NCBI RefSeq assembly: GCF_000968375.1
Contig: NZ_CP009933.1
Location: 5,332,001 to 5,396,000, forward strand
Length of the DNA: 64,000 nucleotides
Source of the DNA: Clostridium scatologenes
Lineage (GTDB): Bacteria; Bacillota; Clostridia; Clostridiales; Clostridiaceae
Direction: 5' to 3'
Under the pieces are notes generated by a model. The model saw nothing but the letters and a program-made list of their open reading frames with translations, searched no databases and was not told the DNA's origin. Positions 7,906 to 15,047 of this stretch are shown here, in pieces. The position numbers were made by a program, and so were the translations under genes. The first letter of the stretch is position 1; the number at the start of each line of letters is the position of its first letter.

Positions 7906-8487
7906 ATGGAGCAAATAATAAGGCGCTTAAAAGATTATAAAGAAATAAAGAATATTGAAGTACCACAAACAATGGGGTTTTATGCTTTTTACGCTATGGA
8001 GAATAATATTTTTGAAGGGACAGCATTAAGTGACATAAAAAAGGAAACTTGTATCTATGTGGGCATCGCAAAAGATGAAACGATCAATGAAAGAGTATTA
8101 AAATCTCATCTTAAGACCACGGGTAAATCAACATTAAGACGCGCCATAGGTGCAATACTGGTAGAAAAGTTAGGATTAGAACCAATAATGAGAGGTAAAA
8201 CATCAACAGAAAGTAATCTCAGAAATTTTACATTTAGTAAAGAGAGCGAACAAATATTGACAGAATTTATGGTTACTAATCTTGGTGTGGCATTTTGTTC
8301 TTATAGCAGTATAGATGTGAATCTTGAAGATATAGAAAAAGAGATTATAAAAGAGTTTAGGTATCCAGCTTTTAATGTAGAGTATGTAAAAGAAAGTAAG
8401 TATAAGAAAGTTATTCAAGATGCAAGAAAGAATTGTAGAGCTATAGTAAGGAGTAAAGTTGTAAAAGTAAATAAAGTTACTTTTTAA
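7906..8487 (+). CDS. GIY-YIG nuclease-like protein
   Basis: A 193-residue protein whose N-terminal 100 residues match the GIY-YIG fold: GFYAFYA near residue 25 stands for the GIY strand, CIYVGIAKD near residue 47 for the YIG strand. INERVLKSHL with STLRRAIGAIL supplies the conserved arginine/histidine region. A later EKEIIKEFRYPAFN provides a possible metal-binding glutamate and the terminal asparagine. Residues 160-193 are basic. The family includes restriction-like and repair nucleases. The ATG follows AAAGGGG. It is parallel to and about 100 bases after the bactofilin-like gene. A restriction or defence role is likely from context but not shown. Confidence 0.6.
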   Translation: MEQIIRRLKDYKEIKNIEVPQTMGFYAFYAMENNIFEGTALSDIKKETCIYVGIAKDETINERVLKSHLKTTGKSTLRRAIGAILVEKLGLEPIMRGKTSTESNLRNFTFSKESEQILTEFMVTNLGVAFCSYSSIDVNLEDIEKEIIKEFRYPAFNVEYVKESKYKKVIQDARKNCRAIVRSKVVKVNKVTF

Positions 8488-8609
8488 ATAATATAAGAAG
8501 TGAATTCTAATTTAATTTTGAGTAATGTAAATAGTATAAGAGAAGAATTATTAAATAACCTTCAATGTTAGAAAAAAGAATTTGTATTATCATATAAGGA
8601 GATTGAACA

Positions 8610-9722
8610 ATGAAAAAGTCAGATATTTTTTGGCAAACATATTTAAACCTTGAAAAAGAAGTAATTGAAGTATCAAAATATATTTTCTTCACTGATGAAG
8701 TGTTGGTAAATGGTAATGGCGGTATAGTTGCTCAATTTTGTAATACACAACTTCTTACTTTTTCACCTCATATTGCAGATTTATTGGTGCGCTGTTGTGT
8801 TCAAATCGAAGCTATATCGAAAGAATTATATTTTGATAATGGTGGCACTAAAGCAAGAGGAGATAATAGTATCTTTTTCGATGAAGATTGTCTGAAATTG
8901 ATTGATGTTAAATGGAAGACACATAACAAACTTGTAATGGTTGTTGCTCCATTTTTTAATTTTACTAAAAATGAAAACAGTATTTTAAAACCTTTAAGAG
9001 AAGCTCATAAAAGACAAGGAACGTATTGGGAAAAAGCCTATCAAGCAGTAAAGCACGATAGATACTCTTCTTTACAAAAAGGAAATGTCAAAGCTTTAAT
9101 CCAAGCTTTAGCTGCGCTCTTTTTGCTTAATATCTACTACCGTAATGATTCATGGATAATTAAGTATAACGATATATCAAAACTTGATTACAGCATGGGT
9201 TCGGCAATTTTTACAGTAAAATCTCCTGAAGCAAATCAGCTGTGGTATGGAAATAACCCGACTATTTGCGAGAGTCCATATGTTGTTAGGTACAAAGAGG
9301 CTGATTATCAGCGAATTGAAGAAATGCAGCGACATGAGCAACAAGCATTATATGATTATTGGATCAAACAACCAGAATTGAATGAGCCTGAATTTATACA
9401 TCAATTAGAAAAAGCTTCTGAAGGAAGCCAAAGGGTAATGGGTATTTGGGAACTGGCAAAATATCGGTTAAATAAGAAAATTCCCAATAATTTATCTTTC
9501 GAAGATAGAAAATCACGTCTAATTACTAGTGAAGAATGGAATGGTCGGGTACATCAACACAATAAGCACCTTTCAGCAGATGAACTTACAGAAGACAATA
9601 TTCAAAAAGAAATTGATTTTGTTGGTACTTCTTGGGGAATGGAAATAATGAATAAATTTCAAAAAATGGAATGGGTTCAAATTGCGATGAATAGTGAAAT
9701 ATGTGAGATATATATTCCATAA
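8610..9722 (+). CDS. Unknown 370-residue protein, possibly HEPN/Abi-like
   Basis: The ATG follows AAGGAG. The first 170 residues are helical, with HIADLLVRCCVQIEAISKELYF near residue 52 and WEKAYQAVKHDRYSSL followed by VKALIQALAALFLLNIYYR near 140-180. I have seen VKHDR-plus-helix patterns in uncharacterised HEPN- or abortive-infection-type proteins, but the canonical R-x(4-6)-H motif is not present. The C-terminal half is charged and unrecognised. It is the last gene of the plus-strand run starting at 6491. GC and codon usage look slightly less AT-biased than in its neighbours. Function is unknown. Confidence 0.5.
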   Translation: MKKSDIFWQTYLNLEKEVIEVSKYIFFTDEVLVNGNGGIVAQFCNTQLLTFSPHIADLLVRCCVQIEAISKELYFDNGGTKARGDNSIFFDEDCLKLIDVKWKTHNKLVMVVAPFFNFTKNENSILKPLREAHKRQGTYWEKAYQAVKHDRYSSLQKGNVKALIQALAALFLLNIYYRNDSWIIKYNDISKLDYSMGSAIFTVKSPEANQLWYGNNPTICESPYVVRYKEADYQRIEEMQRHEQQALYDYWIKQPELNEPEFIHQLEKASEGSQRVMGIWELAKYRLNKKIPNNLSFEDRKSRLITSEEWNGRVHQHNKHLSADELTEDNIQKEIDFVGTSWGMEIMNKFQKMEWVQIAMNSEICEIYIP

Positions 9723-9774
9723 CTAACACTGACAAAAAGCAATAGATTAGGCTACTAGGATTAACTAAAATAAT

Positions 9775-9819
9775 TTCTGTTCATCGATATTTGAACAGAA
9801 CAACAAATTCCAATTTGTA
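9775..9819. other. Two adjacent hairpins after the unknown gene
   Basis: A perfect 9-bp inverted repeat (9775-9783 / 9792-9800, TTCTGTTCA) is followed by a second short one (ACAAATT / AATTTGT, 9804-9819). There is no T run, so these could be operators or RNA structure instead of a classical terminator. Confidence 0.35.
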
Positions 9820-9892
9820 GAGTTGATGTAACATAATTTTAGATTCAGTTTTGTCGTATCTTCCCTATAATAATCACCAATATTAGCTACAT

Positions 9893-10050
9893 GTCAATTT
9901 TTTATACAAAGAGAAGTAAGTTATATCAATGGTTACACAGATTTGATGTTTCCTATATATCAATTTTTGCTACCTAACATATACTTATATACTGTATTAT
10001 ATTTATTTATTATAAGTTATGTATCAATTTTAGGTACAAAGAGATAAAGT
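9893..10050. repeat. Three degenerate direct repeats, possible res site
   Basis: Variants of the sequence ATCAATTTT-N-G/T-N-TAC occur three times: near 9893, near 9957 and near 10023. The first and third extend into TACAAAGAGA. They lie next to the decayed recombinase at 10,154. Spaced imperfect repeats beside a serine recombinase gene are expected of a res site; plasmid-type iterons are the alternative. The ATATACTGTA motif is at 9987-9996. Confidence 0.35.
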
Positions 10051-10092
10051 ACCTATTAATGTAATATAGACTGTAATAGAAGTGTTAAAGAG

Positions 10093-10126
10093 GAAGCCAG
10101 CAGCGTTTAACTGTTAGCTTCTTTTG
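10093..10126 (+). terminator. Rho-independent terminator-like hairpin
   Basis: Arms 10093-10103 and 10111-10121 (GAAGC plus CAG pairing with CTG plus GCTTC) are followed by TTTTGTTTTT. No intact plus-strand gene lies immediately upstream; the nearest ends at 9722. Confidence 0.5.
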
Positions 10127-10153
10127 TTTTTCTTATTATTCTTTTTTGCTCTT

Positions 10154-10240
10154 TCATTTCTTTAATTCTTCTGCACATCTTTGGAGCATTAGCTTTCTTT
10201 CAAGCTGAGCCAATCCTGTAAATATAGTTAAGAAATAATA
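10154..10240 (-). pseudogene. Serine recombinase remnant
   Basis: On the minus strand this stretch encodes LTIFTGLAQLERKLMLQRC followed by AEELKK and a stop. It is unmistakably the same segment as LTIFAGMAQFERRLMLQRC in the intact recombinase at 116-685. Everything before (catalytic Ser) and after (DNA-binding helix-turn-helix) is missing, so only about 29 codons survive. Its opposite orientation and position suggest the right edge of an older element carrying a related recombinase. Confidence 0.75.
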
Positions 10241-10370
10241 AATACTCTTAGAATGGCTTTATGTTATATAAGGTATCTGTAAAATAGTATTTGATAACAC
10301 AGTCACAAAACATCTTAAACCCTACATTATATATGTAACCAATACAACACGAAGAAAGGGAGTGGAAGAG
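10241..10370. other. Intergenic, nothing recognised
   Basis: Short AT-rich spacer before the 66-residue gene. Only a ribosome site (GAAAGGGAGTGG) is visible at its end. Confidence 0.4.
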
Positions 10371-10571
10371 ATGTCACGTATGCCTATAAAAGTTACAAAT
10401 GCAGTTACAGGAACAGAATGGACTTTTTCTGGGGTAATGAAGGCCTCCAGAGAGTTGCATATAGACTCAAGATATATTGATGATTATTGCAAAGGAAAGA
10501 GAAAGTTTCATAACAATGTCTATATCTGGAGTTTTGTAAATGAAGTTAAGGGTGATTCTAAAAATGTATAA
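10371..10571 (+). CDS. Small NUMOD1-like protein
   Basis: A 66-residue protein reading MPIKVTNAVTGTEWTFSG, then VMKASRELHIDSRYIDDYCKG and NNVYIWSFV. The helix ASRELHIDSRYI preceded by a beta strand resembles the NUMOD1 DNA-binding module found beside homing endonucleases and in phage proteins; the rest of such an enzyme is absent. I prefer ATG 10371 (9 bases after a GGGAG site) to the GTG at 10362, which is too close. It is a stand-alone gene in mobile-looking DNA. Confidence 0.5.
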   Translation: MSRMPIKVTNAVTGTEWTFSGVMKASRELHIDSRYIDDYCKGKRKFHNNVYIWSFVNEVKGDSKNV

Positions 10572-10620
10572 TAGGTTGTTATATAGGTTGGCAGAGAACA
10601 AAGATTATAGGATAGTAGAA

Positions 10621-10667
10621 TCACAGTAAAAGTTATAAATCATTTTCACTGTGAGAACTTTTATTTT
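10621..10667 (+). terminator. Hairpin with T run after the small gene
   Basis: TCACAGTAAAA (10621-10631) pairs with TTTTCACTGTGA (10643-10654) apart from one bulged C, then TTTTATTTTT follows shortly. It lies 50 bases after the 66-residue gene and 40 before the next operon. An alternative pairing AAAAGTT/AACTTTT is possible. Confidence 0.5.
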
Positions 10668-10707
10668 TAGCTGATACTATACAGAAAATATATAAGGAGG
10701 ATACAAT

Positions 10708-11004
10708 ATGGCAATACAGTTTTCGCAAGACTTAATTAAATATTTAGCTGTTTATCTCGGAACTACTTTAGGAGAAATAGCAAAAGAGAAGGATTTTCAA
10801 TATTCAAAACCATTACTTTATAAAATTGCAGAAGGCAATATTCTAGTAAGTGAAGCTGTAAATGAAGCTTTTAATAAGTTTTGGGATGACAGGGAACTTA
10901 CAATAGAAGATTTAGATAATATTTATCAGTTAATCGACTTAATAGAAATTGGCAATAAGAAAGAAAAACATCACAAGTTAAAGAAATTCAGAGGAGGAAA
11001 ATAG
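10708..11004 (+). CDS. Small hypothetical protein, first gene of operon
   Basis: A 98-residue protein (MAIQFSQDLIKYLAVYLG...) with a helical N terminus, an acidic centre (DDRELTIEDLDNIYQLIDLIE) and a strongly basic tail (KKEKHHKLKKFRGGK). It has a good AAGGAGG ribosome site. The next gene starts one base after its stop, so it is the first of a three-gene operon (10,708-12,260). No known family is recognised. Phage- or plasmid-type origin is inferred from its neighbours. Confidence 0.6.
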   Translation: MAIQFSQDLIKYLAVYLGTTLGEIAKEKDFQYSKPLLYKIAEGNILVSEAVNEAFNKFWDDRELTIEDLDNIYQLIDLIEIGNKKEKHHKLKKFRGGK

Positions 11005-11005
11005 C

Positions 11006-11779
11006 ATGAGGATAAGTAATAAAGAACTTTTTAATATAGGGGAAATCAATAATTATATAGGTAAATTCGAGGACAAGTTACAAGAGAGCAATAACAAGAT
11101 TACTCAGTTAAAGTCAGATATAGCGAATATAGAAACTGAGATAGACAAAGCATTTGAGCAAGACATTTTGGAAGGTTCAACAGCAAGTAAAAAGGAGTTA
11201 AGCAATATCCAAGCACGTAAAGTAAATATCGAAGCACAACTGGATATAGAGGTTAAGAAGGCATTGAAGATTAAAGATATAATGGCTGTTGGACTACAGA
11301 AGTTAATTCCAGAAGCTTCAAACCAGATACAGGCAGATTTACAGACTTATCATAACACTGTAGAGAAAGAAATATATAGACAGTTGATGGAAGTAAGGCA
11401 GAAGCAAGAGGAATTACTGTTGGGATTACAGTTAGCACATAATACCGTAATAAATGAACTATTTAGCTATGACGAAATTTGTAATACATTCGGATTAGAA
11501 CAGTATAAGAAAACAGCCTCGAATGAGATGTTCCACAATAATCTTTTTATGCCACACAGAAGCTTTCCTGAGTATGGTAGTCCATTAATAAACTGCAACT
11601 ATCTACCAGGAATCGAAGATAGGCTTATGAGAGCAAGAGCAGAAGTAAATGCAAAGTACAATATTGATAGAGAAAGAATGGGGTTAGAAGAAGAGCAGCT
11701 GCCACAAGCTAAAACGCTACAGGATATTGATTTAGATAAGTTTTTAAAGGAGCTGAAGTCAGATGGAAAACGTAGATAA
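11006..11779 (+). CDS. Coiled-coil hypothetical protein, second gene of operon
   Basis: A 257-residue protein. About residues 15-150 form a long coiled coil (KLQESNNKITQLKSDIANIE and following). A globular part (about 150-215, with NCNYLPGIEDRLMRAR) and a short acidic/basic tail come after. No enzyme motif is visible. It starts one base after the previous stop and overlaps the next gene by 17 bases, so the three are surely cotranscribed. A structural or DNA-organising role in a mobile element is conceivable but not shown. Confidence 0.6.
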   Translation: MRISNKELFNIGEINNYIGKFEDKLQESNNKITQLKSDIANIETEIDKAFEQDILEGSTASKKELSNIQARKVNIEAQLDIEVKKALKIKDIMAVGLQKLIPEASNQIQADLQTYHNTVEKEIYRQLMEVRQKQEELLLGLQLAHNTVINELFSYDEICNTFGLEQYKKTASNEMFHNNLFMPHRSFPEYGSPLINCNYLPGIEDRLMRARAEVNAKYNIDRERMGLEEEQLPQAKTLQDIDLDKFLKELKSDGKRR

Positions 11780-12260
11780 TGGTAAAGATAAACTGGATGA
11801 ACTTATAGAAGCACAGATTGTTATAATAGATGAAGAGGGACTACCAGTTAGAACTGAGGAATATTCAAAGGCTGGAGGTAGACGTAAAAATTACAGTCCT
11901 GAAGAAATAGTTGCAATTGTTTTACCGTACGTTTATGAGAACATAACAGTATCAGATAGGAAGTTAGCAGAGTGTACGAATCTTGATAGAAGGACTATTT
12001 CAAAATGTCGTAAATCAGAACTTTTCAAGACTAAATTGGCAGAAATTACTAATGACAAACTTTTGAATCTCAGGTGTATGGCATTAGATGAACTGGAGAA
12101 GATGTTAAAGAATAAGAATTTAAATGATAATACTCGTGTAAAAGTGGTACATGAGATTCTTCAGCACTCAGTTTCTGTAGCAGAACTGGCTGTACAGGCT
12201 GGAAAAGAAGTAAAACCGATAGACATTAATGTACTGTTAAAAGAGCTTGAAGATTTTTAA
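11763..12260 (+). CDS. Helix-turn-helix protein, terminase-small-subunit-like
   Basis: A 165-residue protein. It contains a basic linker GGRRKNYSPEEIVAIVLPYV (residues 38-57) and then a helix-turn-helix (VSDRKLAECTNLDRRTISKCRKS, about 63-85). Helical segments follow (LRCMALDELEKMLKNKNLND, then VKVVHEILQHSVSVAELA). This architecture resembles small terminase subunits or other phage DNA-binding proteins, but no large terminase is nearby. The ribosome site AAGGAG lies inside the preceding gene. Confidence in the DNA-binding fold is moderate, in the terminase reading low. Confidence 0.5.
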   Translation: MENVDNGKDKLDELIEAQIVIIDEEGLPVRTEEYSKAGGRRKNYSPEEIVAIVLPYVYENITVSDRKLAECTNLDRRTISKCRKSELFKTKLAEITNDKLLNLRCMALDELEKMLKNKNLNDNTRVKVVHEILQHSVSVAELAVQAGKEVKPIDINVLLKELEDF

Positions 12261-12271
12261 CAGAGATTATG

Positions 12272-12318
12272 AGAGTGGGTACAGAGATAAACTTCCTGTG
12301 TCTGATCTCTCGTTTTTT
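12272..12318 (+). terminator. Terminator of the three-gene operon
   Basis: GAGAG (12271-12275) pairs with CTCTC (12307-12311) at the base of a longer imperfect hairpin with an inner ACAG/CTGT pairing. TTTTTT follows. It starts 10 bases past the last stop of the operon. Confidence 0.55.
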
Positions 12319-12591
12319 ATCTGTTTGAAAGTACTGTAAATCAATTCAGTTAAAATTTTAAGCTGTAGAACTATTAAAACTGGGGGAGAGTGTAGAGTGT
12401 ATCTATTAAGCGAAAGTATGACTGTGAAATTTATTGTAGAAGGACTGCTAGATAATTCCTGTAGATAACAATGTGAAAACATGGTAATATAGTTATAAAC
12501 TTAATATGATGTGAACAGTTAATCATAAATAAATAGTTAAATTACAGTAAAAACACTGATTTTATCTGCCATAACAGATAATAACGTTGAA

Positions 12592-12681
12592 ATGATGGGA
12601 TTAATCGGAATGGGTAACAATCCAATGGTTGGAGCTTCTGTTGCAGTTGCAGTTGCTATTGAAGAAGCCATGAATAAGTAA
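12592..12681 (+). pseudogene. Short glycine/alanine-rich coding remnant
   Basis: A frame reads MMGLIGMGNNPMVGASVAVA followed by VAIEEAMNK and stop; upstream in the same frame, ITVKTLILSAITDNNVE also looks protein-like, but there is no start codon with a ribosome site. A strong terminator follows at 12,794. It could be the 3' end of a deleted gene or a very short peptide gene. I do not recognise a family. Confidence 0.3.
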
Positions 12682-12793
12682 TGGAAAATTTGTATAGTTA
12701 AAATAAAGTCTCCAACATAATAAAAAACCATCCAAAACTCATAAAAGATTCCGTAAAAAATATATAGAAATTAAATAAATGAACAATTAAGAG

Positions 12794-12847
12794 CATGAAG
12801 GAAGTGCAAGAGGAAATCTTGTAAAACCCTTCATGTTTTTGATTTTT
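12794..12847 (+). terminator. Strong rho-independent terminator
   Basis: CATGAAGG (12794-12801) pairs with CCTTCATG (12828-12835), with an inner CAAGA/TCTTG hairpin, followed by TTTTTGATTTTTT. No intact gene lies directly upstream, so it marks a transcript whose gene has been lost. Confidence 0.6.
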
Positions 12848-13006
12848 TCGTACCTTGCTAAGCCTTGATAATATATTGATTTAATATTTGTAGGTTAATT
12901 AGAAATGTTGGTATTAAGTTTATAGTTGAAGTATAATAATAATGAATATTTCAAAAAATTCAGAAACAATTTTAATGGGGTATTATGTTGAATTTTAACA
13001 ATAACA

Positions 13007-13088
13007 AAATTATATAAATACAAATTATTGTAAGGTGAAAATTAGAAACTTGAAACAAGCAGTAACTATTATATAGAAATGAATGAGG
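13007..13088. repeat. 82-bp direct repeat, copy 1
   Basis: Nearly identical to 14101-14182, which is the promoter/5' leader of the gene at 14190. Differences are a handful of single bases. It ends in GAATGAGG, where copy 1 jumps straight into the 3' end of the coding sequence. Confidence 0.85.
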
Positions 13089-13198
13089 GCAGAACAATTC
13101 AACTACCAAAAGAAAAAGGAAATTACATTTATAAAATAGAAGGAATATGGGATGATACCCATTCAACATCAAATATTTTCAAAATAAGTGTTAAGTAA
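13087..13198 (+). pseudogene. 3' remnant of the gene at 14190-14702
   Basis: Encodes RTIQLPKEKGNYIYKIEGIW and DDTHSTSNIFKISVK plus stop. It is the same as the last 35 or so residues of the intact gene at 14190-14702 apart from four or so substitutions. It is joined directly to a copy of that gene's 5' leader (13007-13088). The intervening coding part, about 410 bases, is deleted, with GG shared at the junction. There is no start codon, so it is dead. Confidence 0.8.
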
Positions 13199-13222
13199 GT
13201 AAAAGGGATAGGATGTGATTAC

Positions 13223-13711
13223 ATGAGTGCATATTCATTTATAGCAACTGACTACGAAATACAAGAGGTTCATAATTCAAAGGAAAAAATTATTACTGTT
13301 CAGGAGGCCATTAAATTAGGATTAAAAGCACATGAATTTATGCCCTGGGAGAATATGAATCCAAATGATAAGATATCGTTCTTTGAAAAAGAAGATGATT
13401 TATATGAATTGGTTATTACAAAGGGAACTGAATATGAAAGAAATGTAAGGTGGTATACTGATAAACCATTTATTTATTCTGTAAATTTTAAGTATACAGA
13501 ATTAAGAGCAAAGCAATTATTAGAATACATAAAAGAAAACCTTATAAAAGGATATCAATTGGAAATATGGTCAATATGGCTTGACGATAGGCAGAATATT
13601 AAACCTACTATATGCAATTATGAACAAGTTTCAATAGATAACTTAAAACAAATGTATGATTGGAATGATGAAAAGCATGTAACTCATGGTTGCATAATAA
13701 TAAAAAGGTAA
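13223..13711 (+). CDS. Hypothetical protein, possibly immunity-like
   Basis: A 162-residue acidic protein (MSAYSFIATDYEIQEVHNSK...) with mixed alpha/beta composition, several tryptophans (IWSIWLDD, WYTDKPF) and no signal peptide or membrane segment. I do not recognise a family. Small, acidic, tryptophan-containing cytoplasmic proteins beside duplicated genes are often toxin-immunity proteins, but no toxin is visible here. A ribosome site AAAGGGATAGG precedes the ATG. It sits between the two copies of the 82-bp repeat. Confidence 0.55.
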   Translation: MSAYSFIATDYEIQEVHNSKEKIITVQEAIKLGLKAHEFMPWENMNPNDKISFFEKEDDLYELVITKGTEYERNVRWYTDKPFIYSVNFKYTELRAKQLLEYIKENLIKGYQLEIWSIWLDDRQNIKPTICNYEQVSIDNLKQMYDWNDEKHVTHGCIIIKR

Positions 13712-13829
13712 AAACTTTAAACATATTGAATAGTAAAAATAGACTTCATTGTTTCGGTTGATAACATTACATTTAGCCATTAGTAATATATTATGAAGTG
13801 ATAAAAACAAATTTAAAGGTGGTATGATT

Positions 13830-14090
13830 TTGAAAAACAAATATTTAGTAATTAGATTTATATGTGTATTAGCAGCAATTATATTGGCTATGTGTCATTT
13901 TATAGTAAAAATAGATAATAAAAAGTTGATGCCGTTTATTATCATTGATTTGCTTATTTTGCAGATTTTTGATGATAGATCAAGTAAGAGATTTCAATCA
14001 TATACAAAATATAATGGTTTAAAAATAATTTTATCTTGTATATTGTTTTTTTGGATTATAGCAATAGCAATTTCAATATTCCATAAATAA
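13830..14090 (+). CDS. Small membrane protein
   Basis: About 86 residues with two or three transmembrane helices (YLVIRFICVLAAIILAMCHF; PFIIIDLLILQIF; KIILSCILFFWIIAIAISIF). I prefer TTG 13830, eight bases after AGGTGG, to ATG 13824, which is one base from that site. It lies between the gene at 13223 and the second 82-bp repeat. Function is unknown. Confidence 0.5.
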   Translation: MKNKYLVIRFICVLAAIILAMCHFIVKIDNKKLMPFIIIDLLILQIFDDRSSKRFQSYTKYNGLKIILSCILFFWIIAIAISIFHK

Positions 14091-14100
14091 TATTTTTATG

Positions 14101-14182
14101 AAATTATATAAGTGTAAACTATTGTAAAGTGAAAATTAGAAACTTGAAACAATAAGTAACTATTATATAGAAATGAATGAGG
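14101..14182. repeat. 82-bp direct repeat, copy 2
   Basis: Leader of the gene at 14190, matching 13007-13088 almost base for base. It contains the ribosome site region GAATGAGG. The two copies bracket two unrelated small genes, so a roughly 1.1-kb unit was duplicated. Confidence 0.85.
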
Positions 14183-14189
14183 TATGTAG

Positions 14190-14702
14190 ATGAATACTTT
14201 GAAAATAAATTCTAAGGTAATCATAGTAGTAGTTTTTATCATGATTCTTGAATGGTATGGATTAAAACAATATTATAAAAATTATTACAAATATACACCA
14301 GAAACTGCCCCTAAACTTGAAATTATGTACCAAAATAGAGAAGTAGTTTTGAAGAATGCAGATTATAATTGGTTTGACAAAAATCCAGGAGGAAACAGTA
14401 ATATTTTTGGAGATCCAGTTGAAACATTAAAAGATTATAAACCAATAGATGTTAAGAGTGATGGGGTACTTCAATATAGTTTTATGACAAACAAGCCACC
14501 AAAGATTATTTTGATAACTATACATAAACATGTTGATTTACAATGGAAATCAGCAGGTGAATATTTTATATTTTATAATGATGTAAAAGAAGGCAGAATA
14601 ATTCAATTACCAAAAGAAAAAGGAAATTACATTTATAAAATAGGAGGAATATGGGATGATACTCATTCAACATCAAATATTTTTAAAATAAATGTCAATT
14701 AA
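14190..14702 (+). CDS. Membrane-anchored hypothetical protein
   Basis: A 170-residue protein. An N-terminal membrane anchor (VIIVVVFIMILEWYGL, about residues 11-26) is followed by an extracytoplasmic beta-rich domain with PPKIILITIHKHVDLQW and the C-terminal block GNYIYKIGGIWDDTHSTSN. The anchor has no lipobox. A remnant of a second copy lies at 13087-13198, so the gene was duplicated and one copy lost its middle. No family is recognised. Confidence 0.6.
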   Translation: MNTLKINSKVIIVVVFIMILEWYGLKQYYKNYYKYTPETAPKLEIMYQNREVVLKNADYNWFDKNPGGNSNIFGDPVETLKDYKPIDVKSDGVLQYSFMTNKPPKIILITIHKHVDLQWKSAGEYFIFYNDVKEGRIIQLPKEKGNYIYKIGGIWDDTHSTSNIFKINVN

Positions 14703-15047
14703 GTCAAAAGAAATTATTAAAAAGCAACATTAATTGAAGATGTAGTCAATATGGAAATTGAAAAATTAAACGAATTTAAAGTTAATAAATTTATAAATAA
14801 AATTTAATATTTCATGTGGAAAATGTAAGACCATGTACAAAAGTGATTGCTGATAAAAAAATCAGTAATGTTGCCTAAAGTATATGGTTTTTTATTTTGT
14901 TTATTTTAGTAGAGGTGAGGTATGTATATTTTAAAGGTAAGTAAATTCTCATTGTAGTTATAGATAAAATATCAATTATAAGCACATAATATTTAAAAAA
15001 GTAATTATACAGTAAAACATGGAAGTAAGAAAGATGGAGGTTTTTAT
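14703..15047. other. Intergenic between accessory region and core
   Basis: About 345 bases. A short protein-like frame (VVNMEIEKLNEFKVNKFINK, near 14,745-14,808) without a start may be a gene remnant. A 9-bp stem (14846-14854 / 14861-14869, loop AAAAAA) is followed by a T-rich stretch and may terminate transcription. I take this as the right border of the accessory region. Confidence 0.4.

Noticed and set aside
12267..13172. Several minus-strand frames of 60-70 codons
   Set aside because: Hydrophobic, cysteine-rich shadows of AT-rich intergenic DNA without ribosome sites; the plus strand holds terminators and a gene remnant here.
1..14800. Complete prophage
   Set aside because: Apart from a weak terminase-small-subunit-like protein there are no capsid, portal, tail, lysis or integrase genes.
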